DNA of 64,000 nt from Chlorogloeopsis sp. ULAP01 (GTDB taxonomy: Bacteria; Cyanobacteriota; Cyanobacteriia; Cyanobacteriales; Nostocaceae). The stretch covers positions 124,001 to 188,000 of the forward strand of contig NZ_JAUDRH010000015.1 in assembly GCF_030381805.1 (NCBI RefSeq), read 5' to 3'. Below the pieces are notes generated by a model. The model searched no databases and was not told the DNA's origin. It saw only the letters and a program-made list of their open reading frames with translations. How positions within the stretch are numbered: position 1 is the first letter of the stretch; each line of letters starts with the position of its first letter. This document shows, one piece after another, positions 34,552 to 43,869 of this stretch. The position numbers were made by a program, and so were the translations under genes.

Positions 34552-35030
34552 GTTTGCCCCTTGTTTGCCTAACTACAGTTTTTTTAAACTATGTTAATAA
34601 TTTACCAAACCATAGGACAAGTAGAACAGATAGTCTAGGGAGTTTGGGGTGTATGGGAATATAGGGGACAGGAGATAGGTGAGACCAACCCCCGTCTTGG
34701 CGCTCTCCGTCACGTAGACGCGGTAGATGCAAAGCAGCTACTTACCCGACGGGAAGCCGGGCAAAGCCCGTCTACATAAGTCGCTAGCTAACGCAACGCC
34801 TGACGGCGAACGCGCAAGAGCGTAGGTACGGCTTCCCGCCAGGGTAGGGGGACTGCGTACACGCGAAGCGGGTTCTCGTTAGAGTACCCGAAGGGTGACA
34901 CGGAACAGGGTTGGGGGAACAGGTGAAGAGGTATTTTCATGTATCGTGGTAGACGCAGTTCATGAGGGCTGATGATTTGTTGCGATTTCAGGATGCGATC
35001 GCACCATTACAGCGACACTGAGATGCATTT
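34552..35030. repeat. Intergenic region with composite repeat cluster
   Basis: Between sat and the PEP-CTERM genes. From 34690 to 34905 the DNA is GC-richer than its surroundings and made of short modules: GACGGGAAGCCGGGCAAAGC, then CGCAAGAGCGTAGGTACGGC with TTCCCGCC, and the 49-bp unit at 34851. Several modules are inverted relatives of one another (CGGGAAGCC / GGCTTCCCG). No coding function is apparent. Confidence 0.7.
34851..34899 (+). repeat. 49-bp dispersed repeat, copy 2
   Basis: Matches 14981-15029 at 48 of 49 bases, ending AGTACCCGAAGGGTGAC. It is the last module of a larger repeat cluster. Confidence 0.9.
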
Positions 35031-36410
35031 CTACACAACAACTTTCTTCTTTTTCTTCTTCAACCAGAAGCCTACAAAACCAGCTACTGCTGTTCCTCCC
35101 AAGGTTAAAGGTTCTGGTACAGGCTCATAAATCCTATCTGCCCGAAAAATAGCGATTGAATTATCGTTGAAGGCTGCCAAAAACGCCAGCGACTCACCAT
35201 CAAGTCCCTGATTGCTCATATATATGTTACGTATGGTTTTACCTGGAATGAGTGTATCAGTACTGCTAATTACTTTACTAAGAACACCATCAGCATACAA
35301 ATATACACCCATTTCGCGATAAGCTTCATAATAATTGTCCTCAAGGATACCTGCAAAAGCAATATTACTGCCACTTATACTGATTCCTTCAAAGTAATGA
35401 AAATTACTGTTACTATCAGGAATAGGTGTGTTTGTATCTGCAATCTTGAGTAAAGCTCCATTTTCACCCATGTTAGCATAGATGCCTTGTTGATCGGCGT
35501 CACTAACTCCCGAAAAAACTATATTGCGGCCACTAATACGTGGACTTTCCACATATGTAAAGTTACCAACACTACCAGGAATAGGTGTATTTGTATCTGC
35601 AATCTTGATTAAGGCTCTATTTTCACCTGTACTAGCATAGATGCCTTGATGATCAACAATGTCAGAGCTTAAGGCACCGCCCCAAAAAGCTATATTGCTA
35701 CCACTTATACTTGCGGAATCCACGAGATCAAAATTACTAATACTATCAGGAATAGGTGTGTTTGTACCTGCAATCTTGATTAAGGCTCCATTTTCACCTG
35801 TGTTAGCATAGATGCCTCGTTTTTCAGCGTAGCCAGTTTCGTCAGCTTCACCAATCGTAAAAGCAATATTGCTACCGCTTATACTTGGGTTTCTAACGTA
35901 TTTTTTACTAGTGAAATCGGGAATAAGTGTATTTTTATCTACAAAGTTTGTCAAAGCACTGTTTATAGGTGTAGTAACGTATATGCCTTGTTGATCAACA
36001 TTACCATAATGGTAATAACCGTAGCCTTCAAAGACTATATTATTACCACTTATACTTTGGCTACCAAATGTTCTAAAATTACCAATGCCACCGGGAATAA
36101 GTGTGTCTTTATCTGCAATCTTGGTTAAGCCTCCACTTAATCCAGTACTAATGTATATGCCTTGGTTTTTAATCCTGTCATAATTATCAAAATTATAACC
36201 TTGAAAAGCAATATTATGACCGCTTAAACTGGGGCTGCCAAATGATTGAAAATTACCAATACCACCAGGAATAGGTGTGTTTTTATCTGCAATCTTAGTA
36301 AATTTAAAATCAGCAGCATTTACCTTTTGTATAGACAATAAATTTATACTTTGACTCAATACTATCGATGCAGTCAAGAGTTTAATAGATACACCAATTT
36401 TCAAGTTCAT
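35031..36410 (-). CDS. PEP-CTERM protein with seven internal repeats, paralogue 1
   Basis: 459 residues. Signal peptide (SIKLLTASIVLSQSINLLSI, then QKVNAAD). Seven repeated units of about 55-65 residues, each with a variant of ALIKIADTNTPIPGSVGNF followed by ISGSNIAF and QGIYAST, suggest a beta-propeller. The C-terminus has the sorting signal PEPLTLGG, a hydrophobic stretch (TAVAGFVGFWL) and a basic tail KKKKKK, the PEP-CTERM signal cleaved by exosortase. So it is an exported, surface or matrix protein. Tandem with its paralogue at 36570. Function unknown; no exosortase is in the window. Confidence 0.88.
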   Translation of the reverse strand: MNLKIGVSIKLLTASIVLSQSINLLSIQKVNAADFKFTKIADKNTPIPGGIGNFQSFGSPSLSGHNIAFQGYNFDNYDRIKNQGIYISTGLSGGLTKIADKDTLIPGGIGNFRTFGSQSISGNNIVFEGYGYYHYGNVDQQGIYVTTPINSALTNFVDKNTLIPDFTSKKYVRNPSISGSNIAFTIGEADETGYAEKRGIYANTGENGALIKIAGTNTPIPDSISNFDLVDSASISGSNIAFWGGALSSDIVDHQGIYASTGENRALIKIADTNTPIPGSVGNFTYVESPRISGRNIVFSGVSDADQQGIYANMGENGALLKIADTNTPIPDSNSNFHYFEGISISGSNIAFAGILEDNYYEAYREMGVYLYADGVLSKVISSTDTLIPGKTIRNIYMSNQGLDGESLAFLAAFNDNSIAIFRADRIYEPVPEPLTLGGTAVAGFVGFWLKKKKKKVVV

Positions 36411-36569
36411 AGTGATAGTTCAAGTATTGATTACAGAAAATCTTTAATTCTATAAAGTAGTAAATGTAACTAATTTACAAAGATAACTAAAAGTCTCCAG
36501 ATGAAGCATATTGTGTATTGCAATCAAAAAAGTGCGATCGCATCTTTTGACTATTACTGATATATATTT

Positions 36570-37748
36570 CTACACAGCAACTTTCTTCTTTTTCTTCTTC
36601 AACCAGAAAGCGACAACACCAGCCACTGCTGTTCCTCCCAAGGTTAAAGGTTCTGGTACAGGCTCATAAATCCTATCTGCCCGAAAAACTCCCCATGAAC
36701 CATCAGTAAAATGTGCAGAAAATGCCAACGATTCACCATCGAGTCCATGACTGCCAAAAAACAATCTTGCTAGGGTTTTATTTGCAACTAGCGTGTCTTC
36801 AGTATCAACTACTTTACTAATAAAGCCATCAGCATAAAAGTAAATACCATATTTATCTTCATCAGGGTACCTATAATTCACGCTCCAAAAAGCCACATTA
36901 TTACCACTTATACTAGGCTCTAAAACAGACACGAAATTACCAACGCCACCAGGAATAGGCGTGTTTGTATCTGCAATTTTAACTAAGGCTCCACCAACAC
37001 CGATATTTGCATATACTCCTCTTGTATTAGAACCCTCACCGTAAAAAGCAACATTGTTACCACTTATGGTTGGAGAAGAAAAGTAACTAAAATTGCCAGC
37101 ACTATCAGGAATAGGTGTGTTTGTATCTGCAATTTTGACTAAGGCACCATCAAATCCTGTATTTGTGTATACACCTCTTTTACCAGTGCTATAAGTCGAA
37201 AAAACCACATTGCGACCATCTATACTTGGATCCCGTAAGTAATTAAAACTACTATTACCAAAAAGACCAGGTGTTTTTGCATCTGCAATCTCGATTAAAG
37301 CTCCACCAATTCCTGTATTTGTGTATATCCCATGATGAGTATAAGTTTCTTGGGCTGCGAAAACCACATTGTTGCCACTTATACTTGGCTGACTGACAGA
37401 CACAAAATTACCTTTACCAAGAGGAATACCAGGAATAGGCGTATTTGTATCTGCAATTTTAATTAAGGCTCCATCAACTCCTGCCTTGGTATATACTCCA
37501 CTCCTGACTTCAGAAAAGTTTCCTAGTCTAATATACTTGTAGCCTTTGAAAGCCACATTGCTACCACTTATACTTGGGGTACTATCAACATAACCAATGC
37601 CGCTAAGGGTAGTTGTATTTTTATCTGCAATCTTGGTAAATTTAAAACTAGCAGCGTCTGCCTTTGTTATAAGTAAGAAATTTACACTCTGACTCAATAA
37701 TACCGATGCAGTAAAGAGTTTAATACATACACTGATGTTCAGGTTCAT
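36570..37748 (-). CDS. PEP-CTERM protein with six internal repeats, paralogue 2
   Basis: 392 residues, the same architecture as its neighbour: signal peptide (CIKLFTASVLLSQSVNFLLI), six units built on ALVKIADTNTPIPGGVGNF, SISGNNVAF and GVYTNTG, and the C-terminal PEPLTLGGTAV signal with KKKKKK tail. It has one unit fewer. The last 90 bp of the two genes are almost identical while the repeats have diverged. The genes are 159 bp apart and read the same way, so they probably arose by tandem duplication. Confidence 0.88.
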   Translation of the reverse strand: MNLNISVCIKLFTASVLLSQSVNFLLITKADAASFKFTKIADKNTTTLSGIGYVDSTPSISGSNVAFKGYKYIRLGNFSEVRSGVYTKAGVDGALIKIADTNTPIPGIPLGKGNFVSVSQPSISGNNVVFAAQETYTHHGIYTNTGIGGALIEIADAKTPGLFGNSSFNYLRDPSIDGRNVVFSTYSTGKRGVYTNTGFDGALVKIADTNTPIPDSAGNFSYFSSPTISGNNVAFYGEGSNTRGVYANIGVGGALVKIADTNTPIPGGVGNFVSVLEPSISGNNVAFWSVNYRYPDEDKYGIYFYADGFISKVVDTEDTLVANKTLARLFFGSHGLDGESLAFSAHFTDGSWGVFRADRIYEPVPEPLTLGGTAVAGVVAFWLKKKKKKVAV

Positions 37749-38321
37749 TATGATAGCTCAGGAATTACTCGCAGAAACTTTATTGTTTTTAAGAGTATAT
37801 ATTCTAACTAACTTATGTACAATGTACGTGTTTATACTACAGGTTATAACAACAAGTCAAGATAGATCTAATTAACTTTTCGAGCTTCTGTGTTGTAATT
37901 TGAGAAATAAAGACAAAATACAAAATTTATATACTGGCGATTACAAGTCGCAGTCATGGTAAATATGTGGCGCTCCGTTGTAGGGGCTGCTGTCCAAGCT
38001 TCGAGATTCGGGGGCTACCAGAAACTTCTTTTTCTAGAACACAGGATGATGGAAGTGCGATCGCGCTTTTAATTGTGGCTCTATTTTAAGACTCATACAA
38101 ATTATCCAGAGACGTTGGATATATTTGCTTTTTATTTTGAGTAGCTTAATTACTTTTCCACTACTGCACTGCTAACTCCGAAAATATCAACTTAATTTTT
38201 GAGAGAGGGAGTATATCTGTGCACACCTATTCCATTATGTATATAGTACCCTGTCAACTTTCAAAAATCAAGCGTGCAGTTGGAGAAAAATTTGAATTTT
38301 GCCCTTTTGATTTACACAACA
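37749..38321. other. Intergenic region upstream of the PEP-CTERM pair
   Basis: These 573 bp separate the mnmA terminator from the PEP-CTERM pair start. I found no supported gene, only a HIP1-containing segment near 38057 and probable promoter DNA close to 37800. Confidence 0.45.
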
Positions 38322-38353
38322 AGTACCCCGATTTTTAGAAAAATCGGGGTACT
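38322..38353 (-). terminator. Strong hairpin downstream of mnmA
   Basis: AGTACCCCGATTTTT (38322-38336) and AAAAATCGGGGTACT (38339-38353) form a perfect 15-bp stem with a 2-nt centre, 15 bp past the mnmA stop. The A/T-rich inner stem supplies the U-run in either direction. Confidence 0.75.
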
Positions 38354-38368
38354 GCTTCAAGCGCCAAT

Positions 38369-39430
38369 TTAAGAATTACTAAACTGCTCAATTATCCCGC
38401 CACCTAACACTTTCTCCCCTTCATACCACACCGCCGCCTGTCCGGGGGTAATGCTGAATTGCGGCTCATCAAACACAATCCGCACGCGGTCATTTCCCAA
38501 GGGAATGACTGTTACTGGTACTGGGTTAGAACGATAGCGGACTTGTACTTCTGCTCGAATTGGGCTTGTGGGTTCAGCAATAGATACCCAATTAACCCGA
38601 TGCACCGTACATTCTGGCTGCGTTACCTTAGTGCGATCGCCCACAATCACCTTGTTATTCACTGCATCTAAAGCAATTACATACAATGGTTCAGCTGCTG
38701 CAATCCCCAAACCCTTACGCTGTCCTATAGTGTAATGATGGACACCATCATGCTGCCCTAACACTTTACCATTAGTGTCAACAATATCACCCTTTTTGGG
38801 AGCCAGATACTTATCCAAAAATTGCCGCATTGAGCCGTTAGCTTCTACTAAACATAAATCTTGGCTTTCTGGTTTGTCAGCAGTTTTGAGATTGTATTCA
38901 CTAGCTATGCGGCGAGTTTCACTCTTTTGGATTTCACCCAGGGGAAATACACAGCCAGCAACTAAATCTTGAGATAAATCATAGAGAAAATAAGACTGAT
39001 CTTTGTTGCGATCAACCGCTCGCAGCAGTTCGTAACGCCCAGTTTCTTCGTTATAGCGAATTCGGGCATAATGACCGGTAGCAATGCGATCGCATCCCAA
39101 ATTTTCGCGGGCATATTGTAACATCGGCCCAAATTTTACCGTTTTATTGCACTGTGAGCAAGGTAATGGCGTAATACCAGCACTGTAACCGCTAACGAGA
39201 TAATCAACAATATTTGTTTGAAAGACTTCTCGAATATCAACAACGTGATGGGAAATGCCTAGCTGCTCACAAATCAAAGCTGCATCAATCATACCTTCAG
39301 AGCAACACTGACCCTTGCCTTTCATCAGCCAAAGGGTCAAACCAATCACTTCATAGCCTTGATTGTGCAAAATTGTGGCAGCGGTGGAACTGTCAACGCC
39401 GCCAGAAAGTCCAACAACGACTTTTTTCAT
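38369..39430 (-). CDS. mnmA: tRNA-specific 2-thiouridylase MnmA
   Basis: Thiolates U34 of Lys, Glu and Gln tRNAs using sulfur relayed from a cysteine desulfurase. 353 residues. PP-loop ATPase motif VVGLSGGVDSSTAA at the N-terminus; first catalytic cysteine in LPCSQCNKTVKFG (about 100); second in PESQDLCLVE (about 195). The C-terminal beta-barrel has HHYTIGQRKGLGI. ATG 39430 is the standard start. Confidence 0.97.
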   Translation of the reverse strand: MKKVVVGLSGGVDSSTAATILHNQGYEVIGLTLWLMKGKGQCCSEGMIDAALICEQLGISHHVVDIREVFQTNIVDYLVSGYSAGITPLPCSQCNKTVKFGPMLQYARENLGCDRIATGHYARIRYNEETGRYELLRAVDRNKDQSYFLYDLSQDLVAGCVFPLGEIQKSETRRIASEYNLKTADKPESQDLCLVEANGSMRQFLDKYLAPKKGDIVDTNGKVLGQHDGVHHYTIGQRKGLGIAAAEPLYVIALDAVNNKVIVGDRTKVTQPECTVHRVNWVSIAEPTSPIRAEVQVRYRSNPVPVTVIPLGNDRVRIVFDEPQFSITPGQAAVWYEGEKVLGGGIIEQFSNS

Positions 39431-39659
39431 CTCCGTAAATATTGCTAGGCGACTAGTTTATAATTTAACACTATGTAATTACTAAGACAGGTAATTCACT
39501 GATTACTTATAAAAGTATCCGTGATATTACCATCAATTAAAATTCCCAACTGATAAAAGACTTTCGTCTTTAGCCCGAAAATTACTTCAGGTTCATGGGG
39601 GAATTTTGGCAACAAGTTGGTTTCTGTAAAAAATTTTCTATCAACTTTTACTTGCTAAT

Positions 39660-40511
39660 ATGTGGAATGTATCACTAATTCAACTTATAGCATTTCATCG
39701 CTTTGCCCAACCATCTTTAATTCTCCATGCTGTGTTGGGATCTTTTTTAGCAAACATATTCCATACTATCCCCACCGCAGCGCAAATTCCCATCACCAGA
39801 GAATTATTGGCGCAACAGCCAACTGTTTATGATGGAGTACCGCCACAGTCACCCCTGCCCTTTATTCCTGAAAGTAACCAAGTATTACCACCACCCCAGA
39901 TCAACAATGGAAATTATTCTATTTTTCAACAAAATCCATCTCCCCCAGTATATACACATGGTCAGGAATATCCGCACTACCAAACTATGCCCTCTCCTCC
40001 AACTAGACAGGATAGCCAAAATTTTGAGCGTTACTTAGTTTACGTTGATAGCAATAATCCCCAAACACTCCAACAAATACGTTTGATTGAACCCACAGCT
40101 TATATGCGGAATTTTGAAGGACGTTCTGTAATTCAAGTAGGTATATTTAGCAAGGCATCTAATGCCCAACAGCGCATTCAGCAATTAGCAGCCTCTGGTA
40201 TAAATCAAGGACGGATTGCTAGCTTTGCTAACAAACAGGAAACTCCAACCAACCTGAATATCAAAAATTCGCAAACAGCAAATTCCAAATATTACTACGT
40301 AGCTATTCCTGCCAAATCGCAAGATATACCCTCAATTGCCAATCAAATTCGTAGTAATATTGCACAAAGACCAACAGTTAGTACTAGAAACCAACCACGT
40401 GGTTCGCACGTAGCAGTTGGTCCTTTTAGCAATAGAACACTAGCAGAACAATGGAGTCGCTATCTGCAAAGTTTAGGATTTAGTAATGCTAGAGTTTACT
40501 ACGGAAGGTAG
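39660..40511 (+). CDS. SPOR-domain protein, exported
   Basis: 283 residues. The N-terminus has a hydrophobic segment (SLILHAVLGSFLANIFHTIP) consistent with a signal or anchor. A proline/glutamine-rich linker (about 50-125) follows, and a region with two SPOR-like motifs: RSVIQVGIFSKASNAQQRIQ and HVAVGPFSNRTLAEQWSRYL. SPOR domains bind denuded peptidoglycan at septa. The family in cyanobacteria is poorly studied. It is 74 bp upstream of nnr, on the same strand. Confidence 0.75.
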   Translation: MWNVSLIQLIAFHRFAQPSLILHAVLGSFLANIFHTIPTAAQIPITRELLAQQPTVYDGVPPQSPLPFIPESNQVLPPPQINNGNYSIFQQNPSPPVYTHGQEYPHYQTMPSPPTRQDSQNFERYLVYVDSNNPQTLQQIRLIEPTAYMRNFEGRSVIQVGIFSKASNAQQRIQQLAASGINQGRIASFANKQETPTNLNIKNSQTANSKYYYVAIPAKSQDIPSIANQIRSNIAQRPTVSTRNQPRGSHVAVGPFSNRTLAEQWSRYLQSLGFSNARVYYGR

Positions 40512-40588
40512 AAAATTGAAATTTTAGCTTTGGGTTTTGGGATTTTGGATTAATCTAAAATTTAAGTTCCCAAATCCAAAACTGATTG

Positions 40589-42316
40589 ATGAACAGGCAA
40601 GAACAAATTTCGCAAATTGCAGTCACAGCAGAACAGATGCGTGACATTGAAGCGCGTATCTTTGCAGCAGGAATGCCTGTAGCGGCTTTGATGGAAAAGG
40701 TGGCAGGATTGATTGCCCGTCGCATTCAAACACTTTATCTTTCAGAAGACACAATCTTAGAAGATGAGGAGAGAGAAAAATTTCCCGCGTCACCCTTACG
40801 GGTACTCTACGAGAAGCCGCCCTCCGGGCGTCTACGCCAGTCACCTGCGGAGGGATACCCTCCCGCAGTGCTGGACTCACCGCGTTACCGTGTCACCGCG
40901 TCCTCTTCATTTCCGCGTCTGAATAAAGTTGGAATTCTCGTCGGCCCCGGTCATAATGGGGGAGATGCTTTAGTAGTTGCTCGTGAATTGCACTTTCAAG
41001 GGCTTGAAGTTTGCATTTATTGCCCATTTCCTAAGCTTAAGGAACTCACTTCACAACACTTACAGTATGCTCAAAGCTTGGGTATTCCGTGTTATCAATC
41101 AATAGAGGATCTAATAGATTGCGATTTATTAGTTGATGGCTTATTTGGATTTGGGTTAGAAAGAGAACTAAAAGATCCTGTCGCCAGTGCCATCAATCAG
41201 TTAAATGACAAATCTGCACCAATTGTTAGTATTGATGTGCCTTCGGGTTTGCATACAGATACTGGTGAAGTATTGGGAACTGCCATCCGTGCAAGCCGCA
41301 CATTTTGTCTCGGTTTGTGGAAGCAAGGCTTATTGCAAGATCAAGCCTTAGAATATGTTGGCAAAACCGAGTTAATCGATTTTGATATTCCCTGGGCGGA
41401 TGTGGAAGCGGTTCTAGGGAACCCTCAAGTCAAACGTATCACCAAAGAAACTTTATTTTCCACTTTGCCAATACCCCGCCCTGCTGTCACCCATAAGTAT
41501 AAAGAAGGACATTTATTACTCATTTGTGGTTCGCGTCGCTATTCTGGGGGAGCAATTTTAACAGGATTAGGAGCAAGGGCAAGTGGAGTCGGAATGGTGT
41601 CAATTGCCGTGCCAGAATCTATAAAATCTATCATGGTAAGTCATTTACCAGAAGCTTTAATTGTCGGCTGTCCAGAAACCGAAACAGGCGCGATTGCTAA
41701 ACTGCAATTACCAGAAAACACTGACTTAAATTCTTTTAGTGCGATCGCTTGTGGCCCTGGTTTAACCAAAGATGCCATCCCCATTATGCAACAAGTCCTA
41801 GAAAGTGCAAATCCTCTAGTTCTCGATGCCGATGGTTTGAATATTCTAGCGGCAATGGGGACTAATCAGATGTTGGCAAAACGACACTCACTGACAGTAT
41901 TAACACCTCATACAGGTGAATTCAAACGTTTATTTCCCGCATTACCAGATGCCAAGCAAGACAGAATCAAAGCTGTAAGGGCAGCAGCCAAGGAAAGTGG
42001 GGCAGTAGTGCTATTGAAAGGAGCAAGAACTACCATTGCTGATCCCCAGGGTACAGTTTGGATTAATCCCGAAAGTACACCAGCCCTAGCACGGGGTGGT
42101 AGTGGTGATGTTTTAACTGGATTAATGGGTGGACTAATCGCCCAAGCAGTAACGCGCCAATTACCTATCGAAAAAATGGTAGCAACTGCTGCTTGGTGGC
42201 ACGCCCAAGCGGGAATTTTAGCAGCCCAAGAACGGACAGAGTTAGGAGTAGATGCATTTACACTTACAGAGTATTTGATAAAGGTGATAAGTAATACATC
42301 AAAGCCAGGTGAGTGA
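40589..42316 (+). CDS. nnr: Bifunctional NAD(P)H-hydrate repair enzyme Nnr with in-frame repeat-derived insert
   Basis: Repairs damaged NAD(P)H hydrates. The N-terminal epimerase (YjeF_N) half has AEQMRDIEARIFAAGMPVAA and VGPGHNGGDALVVARE; the C-terminal ADP-dependent dehydratase half has GGAILTGLGARASGVGMV, LDADGLNIL, LTPHTGEF and GGSGDVLTGLMGG. 575 residues, longer than usual (about 510-520). The extra is residues about 53-110, where low-complexity and repeat-derived sequence (KPPSGRLRQSPAEGYPPAV) splits the epimerase between helix 2 and the GPGHNGGDA loop. The frame is intact. ATG 40589 is preferred over TTG 40586. Confidence 0.93.
   Translation: MNRQEQISQIAVTAEQMRDIEARIFAAGMPVAALMEKVAGLIARRIQTLYLSEDTILEDEEREKFPASPLRVLYEKPPSGRLRQSPAEGYPPAVLDSPRYRVTASSSFPRLNKVGILVGPGHNGGDALVVARELHFQGLEVCIYCPFPKLKELTSQHLQYAQSLGIPCYQSIEDLIDCDLLVDGLFGFGLERELKDPVASAINQLNDKSAPIVSIDVPSGLHTDTGEVLGTAIRASRTFCLGLWKQGLLQDQALEYVGKTELIDFDIPWADVEAVLGNPQVKRITKETLFSTLPIPRPAVTHKYKEGHLLLICGSRRYSGGAILTGLGARASGVGMVSIAVPESIKSIMVSHLPEALIVGCPETETGAIAKLQLPENTDLNSFSAIACGPGLTKDAIPIMQQVLESANPLVLDADGLNILAAMGTNQMLAKRHSLTVLTPHTGEFKRLFPALPDAKQDRIKAVRAAAKESGAVVLLKGARTTIADPQGTVWINPESTPALARGGSGDVLTGLMGGLIAQAVTRQLPIEKMVATAAWWHAQAGILAAQERTELGVDAFTLTEYLIKVISNTSKPGE
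40745..40920. repeat. Repeat-derived insertion inside nnr
   Basis: Contains GTCACCCTTACGGGTACTCT followed by ACGAGAAGCCG near 40788, which matches the reverse complement of the dispersed unit at 14981 and 34851 (GTCACCCTACGGGTACTCTA, then ACGAGAACCCG) with small changes. Flanking it are filler-like CACCGCGTTACCGTGTCACC and GAGGAGAGAGAAAAA sequences typical of intergenic DNA. Boundaries are approximate. Confidence 0.75.
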
Positions 42317-43017
42317 GGATATTAGCGATCGCTATTTATATAATGGTATGTGTACTTGAGCGTCTGTTAGCACCTAAATCGCCAAAATCTTTGTTTGCTC
42401 TGTCTTTTAAAGTAAACATGGGATTTTATCAGTGGGCAAAAACCTACCCACTTCCAAGTTAATCTTTCCTCAACGTGAGTATTTATATTTGAGGAAAGAA
42501 AGAGGGGATTTTGGCTCAAATTACTAAAATAGAAATATTAATAAATAACAAAATAAGGATGACTTTGTTCGTAGCAGTACTACGGTGGAAAAGTGTAGTG
42601 GGCAAAGATTAAATGAGGAGTTATATCTGTTTTTTAACCCTTAGCTAGACTAATATAGGTGAACCTGGATTTATCGCTGCTTAAACTAGAGAGGACAAAG
42701 GAATCAAAAGTTAAAAACCAATGATTTACCAAACACGTTCAAAGCTTTGTCAAATAATTTTTCTTGCTTAAGCCACAGTAGGTAAGCGTGTAATCCCAAA
42801 GATGAATCAATTTCAAGCAATGAAGCATTTCAGCTTACGGGCTGATCTCCTGAAGAAATGGAGAAGTATCTCTACAATTGAGTAGGACAAAGTAGTAATT
42901 GATTTCAGATTGCAGAAATTTATGATTGGTTGCTCAACCATAAAAAGAAGGTAGAGCAGGTTATTCCAAAAGATGAATGCTAAGTAGCTCCACCCTATAA
43001 AAAGAAAGGAGATAAAA
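42317..43017. other. Long intergenic region between nnr and the FKBP gene
   Basis: These 701 bp hold an inverted repeat at 42464-42498 and a 27-codon open frame at 42802-42885 (MNQFQAMKHFSLRADLLKKW...) that I do not recognise and do not call. The last 20 bp include a strong Shine-Dalgarno sequence, AAAGGAG, ahead of ATG 43018. Confidence 0.5.
42464..42498 (+). terminator. Hairpin downstream of nnr
   Basis: CTTTCCTCAA (42464-42473) and TTGAGGAAAG (42489-42498), perfect 10-bp stem, 15-nt loop, about 150 bp after the nnr stop. A distal terminator or an independent hairpin. Confidence 0.45.
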
Positions 43018-43446
43018 ATGATACAAGCTAAAACTGGTGATACTGTGAAAGTTCACTATACGGGCAAATTAGATGATGGTACTGTATTTGATTCTTCTAG
43101 TGGTCGAGATCCTTTACAATTCTCCATTGGTGAAGGAATAGTTATTCCCGGCTTTGAAGAAGCTGTGGTTGGCATGAGTCCAGGAGAATCCAAAACTACA
43201 AACATTTCTGCTGAACAAGCATATGGCCCTTATCGTCCAGAATTAGTGATGATAGTAGAGCGGCAACGCATACCAACAGATGTAGCCCTTGAAGTTGGAC
43301 AACTGTTGCAAATTTCTCAAAGTAGTGGTCAAGCAATTCCAGTCGTTGTTACTAATGTATCAGAAGCTGAAGTCACTCTAGATGCCAATCATCCCCTAGC
43401 AGGACAAGAACTGATTTTTGATATCCAGCTAGTTGAGATTAACTAA
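43018..43446 (+). CDS. FKBP-type peptidyl-prolyl isomerase, SlyD-like
   Basis: 142 residues, no signal peptide, so cytosolic. The FKBP core is split by an inserted flap as in SlyD: GDTVKVHYTGKLDDGTVFDSS, FSIGEGIVIPGFEEAVVGM and AYGPYRPELVMIVER, then an IF-type domain and a closing strand AGQELIFDIQLVEIN. Unlike E. coli SlyD, it lacks the His/Cys-rich metal tail. It catalyses proline isomerisation and acts as a chaperone. Strong Shine-Dalgarno sequence upstream. Confidence 0.92.
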   Translation: MIQAKTGDTVKVHYTGKLDDGTVFDSSSGRDPLQFSIGEGIVIPGFEEAVVGMSPGESKTTNISAEQAYGPYRPELVMIVERQRIPTDVALEVGQLLQISQSSGQAIPVVVTNVSEAEVTLDANHPLAGQELIFDIQLVEIN

Positions 43447-43869
43447 GTGCGATCGCATTTTTCTTCAGCTTACGAACTGACAAATAGATAGTAGCACAGA
43501 TAAGGGTGCGTTAAGTAACAGCAACGCACTCTTATTTTATGGTTACTGATGTTATCGTTATTGGGAAATGTTAGTTTGTTTGAGATGTTTACTTACTTGT
43601 ATTTATTGCTTGATACTAACTTTAATAATATTTTAATATTATTTAAAAATAACTAGATTAAATTTGACATTAGTAAATAATATAATTTTAATTTACGCCG
43701 ATAAAAAATAGTAAGTCAGTCAGTGAATTAGAAAAAATATTTTTTGAAACTTAATAAATATATACTTCAATAAATTATTTAGTTCTATTTTCCGTGAATC
43801 ACTGTTAATGAGTTTAAGTTTCTGGGAACTATTACATACAGGAAGTATTTATTAAAATTCTCAGCTGCA
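43447..43869. other. AT-rich intergenic region before the histidine kinase gene
   Basis: These 423 bp contain the hairpin at 43502-43533 and then very AT-rich DNA with no recognised gene or repeat. Confidence 0.5.
43502..43533 (+). terminator. Terminator of the FKBP gene
   Basis: AAGGGTGCGTT (43502-43512) pairs with AACGCACTCTT (43523-43533), one G-U pair, followed by ATTTTAT. About 55 bp after the stop codon. It belongs to the GTGCGTT palindrome family also seen at 3468 and 47565. Confidence 0.7.

Noticed and set aside
42802..42885. 27-codon ORF upstream of the FKBP gene
   Set aside because: Too short, no ribosome-binding site seen and no recognised similarity.
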